In this document: piece by piece, positions 8,126 through 13,670 of the stretch | How the letters are laid out: each line of letters starts with the position of its first letter | How positions within the stretch are numbered: position 1 is the first letter of the stretch | NCBI RefSeq assembly: GCF_937873925.1 | Contig: NZ_CALNAT010000158.1 | Location: forward strand, 1-14,223 | Length of the DNA: 14,223 bases | Direction: 5' to 3' | Source of the DNA: an uncultured Proteiniphilum sp. | GTDB taxonomy: Bacteria; Bacteroidota; Bacteroidia; Bacteroidales; Dysgonomonadaceae | Made by a program: the position numbers and the translations under genes | The notes under the pieces: model-generated | Told to the model about the DNA's origin: nothing | Databases searched by the model: none | What the model saw: only the letters and a program-made list of their open reading frames with translations

Positions 8126-8407
8126 TTAAAGATTCAATACATATCCATTTTTATAATAATAAATAACTTCCTGATTTTTATTCATTACATATCCATTTTT
8201 ATAATAATAAATAACTTCCTGATTTTTATTCATTACATATCCATTTGCGTAATAATAGATAACTTTCCGCTCTTTATTCATTACATATCCGTTAGTATAG
8301 TAACCAACAACTTTATCAGATTTTAAAATTGGATGCAAGGAATTGCAGGATATAAAAAATATAGAACATGCAAGTAAACAAATACTGATGCTTTTAATTT
8401 TATTCAT
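8126..8407 (-). CDS. Small lipoprotein with four tandem 16-residue Tyr/Asn-rich repeats
   Basis: A 93-residue predicted lipoprotein of no family I recognise. I prefer the ATG at 8407 (MNKIKSISICLL...) because it gives a normal signal peptide ending in FISC; ATGs at 8413 and 8422 would add up to five residues. The mature part is almost wholly four copies of a 16-residue unit of the form VIYYYKNGYVMNKNQE: copy one is divergent (VVGYYTNGYVMNKERK), copies two and three differ by Ala/Lys, and copy four is cut short by the stop. The spacing of YYY and NGY resembles short beta-hairpin repeats such as MORN or YwqK-type repeats, but key glycines differ. It would sit in the envelope. A strong hairpin lies 33 bases upstream of the start. 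It stands alone on the minus strand next to the transposase remnant. Confidence 0.72.
   Translation of the reverse strand: MNKIKSISICLLACSIFFISCNSLHPILKSDKVVGYYTNGYVMNKERKVIYYYANGYVMNKNQEVIYYYKNGYVMNKNQEVIYYYKNGYVLNL
8138..8329 (-). repeat. Four tandem 48-bp units within the repeat lipoprotein gene
   Basis: Units lie at 8138-8185, 8186-8233, 8234-8281 and 8282-8329. The first two are identical over all 48 bases, the third differs at a handful of positions, and the fourth, nearest the 5' end of the gene, is clearly diverged. Unit length is a multiple of three, so copy changes keep the frame. The identity gradient points to recent duplication at the 3' end of the gene. Confidence 0.9.
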
Positions 8408-8439
8408 AATCATTTTACTCATTCTGGTGAACTATAAAA

Positions 8440-8477
8440 ATAAAACATTTCCTTATCTTTTTAAGGAAATGTTTTAT
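8440..8477 (-). terminator. Strong 16-bp hairpin, probable terminator on the minus strand
   Basis: ATAAAACATTTCCTTA (8440-8455) pairs perfectly with TAAGGAAATGTTTTAT (8462-8477) around a six-base loop. On the minus strand the stem is followed by TTTTTATAG, so it fits a Rho-independent terminator for the short coding tail that ends at 8502. It also lies just upstream of the repeat lipoprotein start and could instead act in that gene's leader. Confidence 0.65.
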
Positions 8478-8501
8478 CAAATACAAGAGTTTTTTTATTA
8501 A

Positions 8502-8642
8502 TTAACTTACTTTTTTTCGCACTATTTCAGTTCCCAAATAATTGCCTTGTAAGTCTTCTTTTTCAACAACATATTCCACGTCAACACAGGAAATTCCTTC
8601 CCAATTTCCTTCTAGATTCTGCAATTGCTGAATATCTAACAC
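8502..8642 (-). pseudogene. Orphan coding tail, 46 residues, unrecognised
   Basis: An open frame on the minus strand begins at a GTG (8642), directly after an in-frame TAA, and runs 46 residues to a TAA at 8502-8504. Its second half reads like real protein (GNWEGISCVDVEYVVEKED, then GNYLGTEIVRKKVS), with no low-complexity signature, and a strong hairpin follows the stop at the right distance for a terminator. I see no matching upstream part in any frame between 8643 and 8876, so it is either a very small gene with a GTG start or the end of a truncated gene. Family unknown. Confidence 0.35.
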
Positions 8643-8876
8643 TTATTTGAAAATTTCTTACAATATGACAAGAAAGACTGATAATATTACAAAAAACGAG
8701 ATAACAACTGCGTGAATTGTCTCTATGAGAGGAAGAATGAATGGTTTTATCACTTAATACATGATAAAAAATTATTCATTAATTTTCAGTTCAATATAAC
8801 TTTACCACAAAGTAAGTAATTTCTTTTTTAAAATATCAATATTCAATGAATAATATACAGTCTGTACTGTCATATA
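8643..8876. other. AT-rich gap, nothing recognised
   Basis: About 230 AT-rich bases between the orphan coding tail and the end of the protease-like gene. I checked all three minus-strand frames for a missing protease C-terminus (a GDSGG-type motif) and for the missing N-terminus of the coding tail and found neither. Confidence 0.4.
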
Positions 8877-9896
8877 TTATACATATTTAACTATCTGTAT
8901 AAGATCTCTTATGTAAACCCCACCTGTACCCGTTGCGCCAGCATTTACATCGAGAACTATACCTCTATACGCGCCGTTAATATCTCTTAATGTTGCTGGT
9001 TCTCCTTCAAATGGGTGAGTTACAGCGATTAATATTTGTCCTGTCCCCTCCACTACATTAGTAGGTATATAATTGCTATTTGTTATGCGTATAAAAGCAG
9101 CATCTACAGTACCGGAATTTTGTCTATTTGCGACTTGCCCGACATGCACATTATTTATATAAGCACCCTGGCCCACCATAGTAAAAAGATGGCCACTACT
9201 GACAATCCCAATTTGATTTGAACTATTTCTCGCCCTGTATCCTACACTTCCATTGTTTAACCCAGGTGGTTTTATTCCACTTCCGGAATTAACATTTGCG
9301 AGGTCTATAAAAGGTCCAGTACCTTGCTTAAATATAATAGCCGGTGAGTCCATAAATGCTTTTTTGAACTCATTTATTTTATCAGGGCTAATGTCTATAA
9401 ATTCAACAGATATTCTGTTAGCTTGTACCTCTATTCCTGCTGAAATAAGATTGTCTTTAATAGATTTCGGGGCAGAATTTCTAAAAAAATCATCTAATTT
9501 TTCCTGAATTTTTTCCAGTTCATTCAATGAGAAATCACCCTTTTGTAAATGAAGATTCACCCTTTTAACTTTTTCTTCAGCCATACTCCTGAATTTCTCA
9601 GGATTATCATCTACAATAACTAAAACAATATCAAAATTTTCGTCAAGATAAATTCCGCCAAAATAATCAGGATAGGCAGATCCCGATGACCGTGTCCCAG
9701 GTTTTTTTTCGATAATCTGCAAGAGTTCTCTGCCTTCTTTTCCTGCGATTCTTGCTTTTGCTTGTAGTTCTTCTTTAGTTATCCCTTCATTGTCATCAGC
9801 CTTATGGGACCTGTCATTGTCACAAGAAGCTAATAATATGAGACCAATGATTGGTGTCATATAAAAGATTTTTAATAGTATAGATTTTGTTTCCAT
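8877..9896 (-). CDS. Lipoprotein with alpha-lytic/streptogrisin-type protease fold, truncated before the catalytic Ser
   Basis: A 339-residue predicted lipoprotein (lipobox LLASC, Cys25). Residues about 60-195 resemble the pro-region of bacterial S1 chymotrypsin-like proteases (YPDYFGGIYLDENFDIVLVI; SLNELEKIQEKLDDFF; ISAGIEVQANRISVEF). The protease domain begins near 215 (GSVGYRARNSSNQIGIVSSG) with the probable catalytic His236 in SSGHLF and Asp265 in GTVDAAFIRI. The His-Asp distance of 29 is close to the 27 I recall for alpha-lytic protease, where Ser lies about 107 residues after His. Here that would be near residue 343, but the gene stops at 339 (...IQIVKYV). No GDSGG motif follows in any frame. 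The protein is therefore probably an inactive, recently truncated protease, or a non-catalytic binding module. The ATG at 9896 gives the signal peptide. Confidence 0.7.
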   Translation of the reverse strand: METKSILLKIFYMTPIIGLILLASCDNDRSHKADDNEGITKEELQAKARIAGKEGRELLQIIEKKPGTRSSGSAYPDYFGGIYLDENFDIVLVIVDDNPEKFRSMAEEKVKRVNLHLQKGDFSLNELEKIQEKLDDFFRNSAPKSIKDNLISAGIEVQANRISVEFIDISPDKINEFKKAFMDSPAIIFKQGTGPFIDLANVNSGSGIKPPGLNNGSVGYRARNSSNQIGIVSSGHLFTMVGQGAYINNVHVGQVANRQNSGTVDAAFIRITNSNYIPTNVVEGTGQILIAVTHPFEGEPATLRDINGAYRGIVLDVNAGATGTGGVYIRDLIQIVKYV

Positions 9897-9931
9897 AAGC
9901 GATTAATATTAAAAGGGTTATATGTATGAAA

Positions 9932-9939
9932 CAAAATTA
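9932..9939 (-). promoter_or_regulatory. Candidate -7 element of the protease-like gene
   Basis: The minus strand reads TAATTTTG here, a perfect match to TAnnTTTG, placed about 36 bases before the ATG at 9896. A TTTG at the -33 position is not evident, so the promoter may be weak or activator-dependent. Confidence 0.4.
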
Positions 9940-9947
9940 GATAAGAG

Positions 9948-9972
9948 AATGTTTATTAGCATGATAAACATT
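9948..9972. promoter_or_regulatory. Perfect 9-bp inverted repeat at the -33 region, possible operator
   Basis: AATGTTTAT (9948-9956) and ATAAACATT (9964-9972) are perfect inverted copies separated by seven bases. They lie 8 bases upstream of the -7 element of the protease-like gene, covering the -33 position. This is where a dimeric regulator would bind, and could explain the lack of a TTTG. AT-rich DNA yields such palindromes by chance fairly often. Confidence 0.3.
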
Positions 9973-9996
9973 ATATTCGATTAAGAAATAAGATAA

Positions 9997-10191
9997 TTGA
10001 CGATCAGAGATCTCAAATTATTCTATAAAAACTCTAATGAAAATGATCTTATTAATTTCTTAAGACCAGGGCAAGGCCGGATGATGTTTCGGTGTCCAAA
10101 TGGCATAGGCCAAGATCTTCTCGAAGTAAAAAATGGTGTCTTCGTGTGGGCGGATCTGCCGCCGGTATCCCGATATCGTATATACATTTGA
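9997..10191 (+). pseudogene. Unrecognised 64-codon open frame, probably a fragment
   Basis: The frame is open from a TTG at 9997, immediately after an in-frame TAA, to the TGA at 10189-10191. The first ATGs are a pair at 10081-10086, which would leave a 36-residue protein. The translated text (RDLKLFYKNSNENDLINFL; GQDLLEVKNGVFVWADLPP) looks like genuine soluble protein, and its base composition is a little richer in GC than the surroundings. No signal peptide, motif or family is recognised. With a conjugation gene fragment and an SRAP fragment next to it, a truncated leftover is the likeliest explanation. Confidence 0.28.
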
Positions 10192-10242
10192 CACCTTGAT
10201 TAGATTGTCATACTATCATCAATTTGGCTAAACTAACCCATT

Positions 10243-10512
10243 CTAAAAAAAATCGACAGGATTTAATATATCCGGCAAGTTCCTGTTTTCCCGGCTATAG
10301 TTTGCCTTTTTATAAGCATCCATTTGATTTGCATCGAACGGTTTCATCAATCGCTCTATTTGTTCTTTGTTAAAGTCGGAATCTACACATTGAACAATAT
10401 CATTTTCGAGAATAAACAACGGCAACCGATATTTATTTTGCCCTGAATTGCGGATTTCTCTCCTAATGGGATTGGCCGGAACGCAAAAAAAAGATTTTGG
10501 TACATCGTTATT
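10243..10512 (-). pseudogene. SRAP (SOS response-associated peptidase, YedK/HMCES-like) C-terminal fragment
   Basis: About 89 codons on the minus strand match the C-terminal third of SRAP proteins, which form a covalent DNA-protein crosslink with abasic sites through Cys2 and are about 200-240 residues long. Recognisable pieces, in order: VPANPIRREIRNSGQNKYRL, corresponding to the family's vtAN-x-x-x-x-x-I-H-N-S-x-x-x-K-x-R-M-P; PLFILEND; and EQIERLMKPFDANQMDAY, corresponding to the end-of-domain PF-x-x-x-x-M-x-A-Y block. The whole N-terminal part with the essential Cys2 is missing, the frame is closed upstream by a TGA at 10513-10515, and the conserved active-site His of I-H-N is Arg here (REIRNSG). 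It is therefore a dead remnant. Confidence 0.62.
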
Positions 10513-10682
10513 TCAATGCCTATTTTCCACATCAAACAAAGTTAATAATTCTAACTTATTAAACAAGCACGCTCGATTGACGTTATATATAATTTTCAAA
10601 TTATATATGCAAGAAACCGGGCATTTTTCATCTTCATCATAGGCGTCGGCAAACTCTCAGTTAAAAAAATAATTATATAATT
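10513..10682. other. AT-rich junction between SRAP and coupling-protein fragments
   Basis: No gene is supported. The SRAP frame stays open upstream of the TGA at 10513-10515 to another TGA at 10657-10659, but the 47 codons between do not resemble SRAP N-termini, so this is probably unrelated DNA joined at a deletion or insertion point. Confidence 0.4.
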
Positions 10683-11198
10683 ATTACTCAAACAGCTATA
10701 AATACGGCAGGAAACATTTTCAGCGGGCAGGTCGTGGGAGAAACCGCCAAAACCTTGTCCGAACGCTTTGGGAAAGTCCTCCAGAAAAGGCAGTCCATTT
10801 CAATTAACCGGCAGGATACCTCCACATCCATCAATACCCAAATGGATTTCCTGATCCCGGCTTCCAAAATTGCCAACCTGTCACAAGGCATGTTCGTGGG
10901 ATCAGTCGCCGATAATTTCGATGAGAAGATTGATGAAAAGATATTCCATGCACAAATTGTTGTTGATAACGCGAAAGTCGCCACTGGAACAAAAGCATAC
11001 AAAAAGATTCCGGTCATCAATGATTTCAAAGATGGGAACGGCAATGACATTATGCAGCAGCAAATAGAATGGAATTATAACCGGATCAAGAAGGATGTTG
11101 TCAATATCATCGAGGATGAGAAAGGACGAATCTGCAAAGATCCTGATTTATGTCATCTTTTGGGTGAAGAGTTAAAAGAAGAATCAAATAAAAAATGA
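10683..11198 (+). pseudogene. Conjugative coupling protein (TraG/MobC type), C-terminal fragment
   Basis: About 171 codons matching the C-terminus of the type IV coupling ATPase found in Bacteroidota conjugative transposons, which links the relaxosome to the mating channel at the inner membrane. Homology begins before any plausible start (ITQTAINTAGNIFSGQVVGE), then continues through KTLSERFGKVLQKRQSISIN, RQDTSTSINTQMDFLIPASK, GMFVGSVADNFDEKI, FHAQIVVDNAKVATGTKAYK and PVINDFKDGNGND, ending with a charged tail and a natural TGA. Full-length relatives have roughly 600-700 residues, so the Walker A/B ATPase part is gone; an in-frame TAA at 10662-10664 closes the frame upstream. The 5' break sits in AT-rich DNA next to the SRAP fragment. 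It is direct evidence that an integrated conjugative element once occupied this locus. Confidence 0.8.
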
Positions 11199-11275
11199 AA
11201 ATTTTCAACTAAAGACGCTACAAGAAACGGTACGATGCAAGTATAAAAGATTCGCGATATCCCGGATGCGAGAGA

Positions 11276-11494
11276 TTGTCTTTTCTTGGAATGAAACGGA
11301 CTGTAAAACAACATATTTATAACAACACGGTAGTTTATAGTTTCGATTCGGAAATACAGCCCGTAACCAGCATGAGATTGAAAATCGAAATAAATACCCG
11401 TGAACATCTAAACATATTAGACTTGAAAGAAATACCATACAAAATGAATTCTGTCTCGACAAAACGGTTTCCAAAAAAGCAAGAGGTTATTTAA
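11276..11494 (+). pseudogene. AbiEii/AbiGii-type nucleotidyltransferase toxin, internal fragment
   Basis: A 72-codon frame, best read from about 11276, matches the middle of AbiEii-family nucleotidyltransferase toxins of type IV toxin-antitoxin/abortive-infection systems. The key pieces are SFLGMKRTVKQH, VVYSFDSEIQPVTSMRLKIE and INTREHLNILDLKEIPY, corresponding to the family's Y-x-F-x-S-E-x-x-P-x-x-x-x-L-K-(I/V)-E-I-N-x-R-E-H block. The N-terminal nucleotide-binding GS-x-D motif and the C-terminal ELLGTKLRALY-type block are both absent, and no AbiEi antitoxin is adjacent. The frame ends inside the stop region of the convergent lipoprotein gene, with an 8-base overlap, so the 3' part may have been lost when that gene arrived. 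It lies 77 bases downstream of the conjugation fragment and was probably cargo of the same element. Confidence 0.6.
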
Positions 11495-12086
11495 CAACAA
11501 ATTCGGTTTCAATGGAACGATTTCCTACAATAGGTCTATTACTATCGATTTGAGAGTTTTTCCCTTTATCTAAAATGGATATTTCTTTTTCTATTCTATA
11601 TCTTCCTTGAACTAAATTTAAACCAAGAAAATCAAGTTCAGCAACAAATACTCTTTCAGTTTTAGGGTCGATTACAAATCCTTCATCTGTCCATATCAAT
11701 TTTTCGAATTCTGGTAATGCAGCCCAAAATCCAAATTCAAAGTGTTTGATTATGTAAGCATTGCGTGTAAGAACTATATAATCAGAATTATTAATTATTC
11801 TCATATTTATCTTTTCAGGATTTCCGATAAAAATGGAATCCTCTAAGACTAGGCGAATATCTAATGAATTTATAAAAAACAAGGTTGAATCCTTTATATC
11901 ACTGTTGTTCAAAAGATTCTCTGTTTCTAAATTTTCATTATTTTCAAGTACATGATTTTTTTTCTTTTCAGTATATTTGCCGGCTTGATGCGTGCAACCG
12001 GATATCATAAACAACCAACATAATAAACAACTTCCCCAAAAAAATATTTTTATATATTTCCGGATGTTAGTAACGATTGATTCCAT
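11487..12086 (-). CDS. Lipoprotein with bacterial Ig-like (Big_14-like) domain
   Basis: A 199-residue predicted lipoprotein. The ATG at 12086 gives a signal peptide with a long basic N-region, a hydrophobic stretch (IFFWGSCLLCWLFMISG) and lipobox ISGC at Cys31. After a polar linker (about 32-72) the rest resembles the Ig-like fold annotated as Big_14: NMRIINNSDYIVLTRNAYII (93-112), FGFWAALPEF (118-127), GFVIDPKTERVFVAELDFLG (136-155) and LVQGRYRIEKEI (158-169), matching the pattern 'N-S-x-x-x-x-x-x-x-Y-x-I-E... G-x-W-x-x-L-P... L-x-P... P-G-x-Y-R-I-x-K'. The function of such single-domain lipoproteins is unknown. It is isolated, converges on the AbiEii fragment, and its AT-rich codon use fits the right half of the window. 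A possible -7 element (TAAATTTA) lies about 22 bases upstream of the ATG, without a clear -33. Confidence 0.68.
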   Translation of the reverse strand: MESIVTNIRKYIKIFFWGSCLLCWLFMISGCTHQAGKYTEKKKNHVLENNENLETENLLNNSDIKDSTLFFINSLDIRLVLEDSIFIGNPEKINMRIINNSDYIVLTRNAYIIKHFEFGFWAALPEFEKLIWTDEGFVIDPKTERVFVAELDFLGLNLVQGRYRIEKEISILDKGKNSQIDSNRPIVGNRSIETEFVVK

Positions 12087-12121
12087 ATAAATTCTGCATA
12101 TTGCTAAATTTAGGTTGTAGT

Positions 12122-12588
12122 CTATAGCTTGCTTACTATGTCAACCCTCAGTTGACCTTCTAACATTCCTAGATAACTTTCTATAGTAATTATTCCACTG
12201 AAGTTTCCAGAAACTTATCCACAAATATTTATACTACCACCGATCTGTACCATTCTTGTTGATGTAGATAGAGTTTGTCCGTTGCAGTTAAGTAGTGCCC
12301 TGTCCATATAAAAATAATCTCAATCTGCAATGAGCCCGTCCCTTGAAATGCCATAGGGCCTATCTATAAACGTAGCTTAAGAATCCCTCATGTATTTATC
12401 AGAGATATCTATGGGTTCAACGAAAAACCTGCCGCATGGAAAGGATAACCGGCGGGAATGGTTCCTACATAGGGAAATACCCTATTCTTACCATCTTCTG
12501 AAAGAGTGCATATTTCAACCTTATTATCGTTTTTATTATTATCCATTATTGATCCAATTGGTTCAAATATAACCTCCGGCAAACGATT
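12122..12588 (-). pseudogene. Decayed beta-rich gene with one frameshift and three in-frame stops
   Basis: Two minus-strand frames look like one decayed gene. The upstream frame (about 12588 to the TAG at 12409-12411) reads LPEVIFEPIGSIMDNN, NKVEICTLSEDGKNRVFPYV and GTIPAGYPFHAAGFSLN; an ATG is at 12546. A shift near 12416 leads into a second frame that reads EPIDISDKYMRDS, ATFIDRPYGISRDGLIAD, DYFYMDRALLNCNGQTLSTS, MVQIGGSINICG and VSGNFSGIITIESYLGMLEG, ending at TAG 12122-12124. Between these blocks sit TAA, TGA and TAA codons, the last at 12215-12217. The blocks are free of low complexity and alternate polar and hydrophobic residues, as beta-rich proteins do. I do not recognise the family. 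A weak likeness to the IPAG region of UmuD/LexA peptidases is not sufficient. Confidence 0.4.
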
Positions 12589-12717
12589 TTACCTTATTTT
12601 AATCAATGAATTTTCGATGTTGTTTTTATATTAACGATCCTCATACATTAAACAATGAACCGGGAAATTTGTTGATTAAGAAAAAGTTATTCCTTAATAT
12701 ATAAAAATCCTCTTATT

Positions 12718-13032
12718 ATGAAAAAAACAAATGGCATAAATAAAATCAATCACTTCAAAAGGATCTGTCACGACAAGATTTTTTATGAGTGGGGGCTTAC
12801 TGTAAAAGAAATTGTTATTATGTCTGTATTTATTCTTACCCTGACCGGTATTATCACATTATGGATAGTTAATGAGAGAAGAATTAATAAAAAATACGCT
12901 AAGGAGTTCTGGGAATTAAATAGATATTATCGACAAAAAGAAATGAATTTAGACAAAAGTATATATGAAGAAGAATTCGACATAGAAAAAGAATATGATT
13001 ATTATTTCAGGGAAAAGATCAGTTTGAGGTAA
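12718..13032 (+). CDS. Small single-pass membrane protein, unrecognised
   Basis: A 104-residue protein of unknown family. It has a basic N-terminus (MKKTNGINKINHFKRI), one hydrophobic segment at about 31-51 (EIVIMSVFILTLTGIITLWI) and a long, highly charged C-terminal tail (52-104) rich in Lys, Glu, Asp and Tyr, with probable helical or coiled-coil character (KYAKEFWELNRYYRQKEMN; EEEFDIEKEYDYYFREK). It has no lipobox and no cleavable signal. The ATG at 12718 is preceded by an A/T-rich leader typical of Bacteroidota and no obvious Shine-Dalgarno sequence. It stands alone; the next plus-strand gene is about 640 bases away. Codon use is as AT-rich as its neighbours. Confidence 0.55.
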   Translation: MKKTNGINKINHFKRICHDKIFYEWGLTVKEIVIMSVFILTLTGIITLWIVNERRINKKYAKEFWELNRYYRQKEMNLDKSIYEEEFDIEKEYDYYFREKISLR

Positions 13033-13088
13033 AGCAGCATTTAATCCCCCAAATTTTAAATATTTTTTCTTCCTTACTTTAAGCCAAT

Positions 13089-13229
13089 TTATCTGATCAT
13101 GTATTGATTAAGACCAACAGTTCCAATATCTTGTAAATAATAGACAAGATCATCTTCAGTGTCAATGGAAAATTTAAGAATGCCCCGTCTTCATACAACC
13201 TGTAGAAACAATTTAAACAAGTCGAGCAT
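13089..13229 (-). pseudogene. Short minus-strand frame with an internal TGA
   Basis: From an ATG at 13229 the frame reads MLDLFKLFLQVV, meets a TGA at 13191-13193, and continues RRGILKFSIDTEDDLVYYLQ and DIGTVGLNQYMIR to a TAA at 13089-13091. The second half looks like real protein. A neighbouring frame before the C4 run at 13183-13186 also looks plausible (CFYRLYEDGAF), so a frameshift rather than a nonsense change may be the cause. Family unknown; probably the end of a decayed gene. Confidence 0.25.
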
Positions 13230-13243
13230 TGAATTTGTTGCTT

Positions 13244-13281
13244 TAGCTTTTGTGAAACAAAAGCTATTATCTGTAGCTTTT
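13244..13281 (+). promoter_or_regulatory. Two mutually exclusive hairpins (attenuator-like)
   Basis: TAGCTTTTGT (13244-13253) pairs perfectly with ACAAAAGCTA (13257-13266) around GAA. The same right arm, AAAAGCTA (13259-13266), can pair instead with TAGCTTTT (13274-13281) around seven bases, followed by more T residues. The three-arm layout is that of an antiterminator/terminator pair, although no gene follows closely. Confidence 0.35.
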
Positions 13282-13341
13282 TTAATGCGTCGTTTATAAA
13301 ACTGCATAATGAACTTACAATATTAAAGAACCCATAATTGC

Positions 13342-13384
13342 AAGCAAATTTATTAGGTTATATAAAACCTATTTGCTTTTTTGC
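13342..13384 (+). terminator. Terminator-like hairpin with T-run
   Basis: AAGCAAAT (13342-13349) pairs with ATTTGCTT (13371-13378), and an inner AGGTT (13355-13359) pairs with AACCT (13366-13370), with a five-base bulge on the left side. Six consecutive T residues begin at 13377. This fits a Rho-independent terminator on the plus strand, possibly for the small membrane protein transcript or for a non-coding RNA. Confidence 0.5.
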
Positions 13385-13426
13385 TTGTTATTAAAGGGGT
13401 TAACAAGTGGAAATACTTATGTTTGT

Positions 13427-13452
13427 AAAGCCGCTAATATTAATTCGGCTTT
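13427..13452 (+). terminator. Small terminator-like hairpin
   Basis: AAAGCCG (13427-13433) and CGGCTTT (13446-13452) form a perfect 7-bp stem with a 12-base loop, followed by one further T and then GGG. The T-run is short. It lies between two other inverted repeats and may be part of a larger structure. Confidence 0.35.
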
Positions 13453-13542
13453 TGGGATTATTTGCGTATTAAATTGAAACTATTTCAAACTTGACAATAT
13501 TTTAAAAGAGGATAAAAGATAATTTTTGTACAAACTAAAACG

Positions 13543-13589
13543 GGCGGAAAAATTAATCAGGCTTGTCTAGATTTTTTCCGCCGGTTTTT
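13543..13589 (+). terminator. GC-capped hairpin with T5 tail
   Basis: GGCGGAAAAA (13543-13552) pairs perfectly with TTTTTCCGCC (13573-13582), with a 20-base loop, followed by GG and TTTTT (13585-13589). The GC-rich base in AT-rich surroundings makes it a good terminator candidate. No plus-strand gene ends nearby, so either it isolates the WG-repeat gene at 13671 from upstream transcription or it ends a short RNA. Confidence 0.55.
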
Positions 13590-13670
13590 GACTTATGGAA
13601 TGGAATAAATAGAAGATGAGGATTACTCCTCACACTGTAGTGAAATATACTTTTATGGGATTAAATAAGT

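Larger units (their letters stand above)
13033..13670. other. 638-bp stretch without an intact gene, rich in hairpins
   Basis: No intact gene is found. The stretch contains a short broken minus-strand frame (13089-13229), a pair of competing hairpins (13244-13281), then four more inverted repeats at 13342-13378, 13384-13407, 13427-13452 and 13543-13582, and a small TGAGGA/TCCTCA palindrome (13617-13632) just before the WG-repeat gene. The density of stem-loops suggests stacked terminators or a structured RNA. Confidence 0.5.

Noticed and set aside
8138..8329. Regular 48-bp repeats as a possible CRISPR array.
   Set aside because: Units are directly adjacent with no spacers, keep a reading frame and encode the body of a lipoprotein.
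10516..10656. Extension of the SRAP fragment upstream through the TGA at 10513.
   Set aside because: The frame is open for 47 more codons but does not resemble the SRAP N-terminal domain, which should contain MC at the start and conserved Asn/Trp motifs.
12122..12546. Assignment of the decayed frame to the UmuD/LexA (S24) peptidase family from GTIPAGYPFHAAGF and EPIDIS.
   Set aside because: Only a short IPAG-like stretch agrees, the Ser-Lys dyad region is not recognisable, and later blocks look like an unrelated beta-rich protein.
12390..12572. Plus-strand 60-codon open frame.
   Set aside because: The opposite strand carries more protein-like text over the same bases, and the plus-strand translation has skewed, shadow-like composition.
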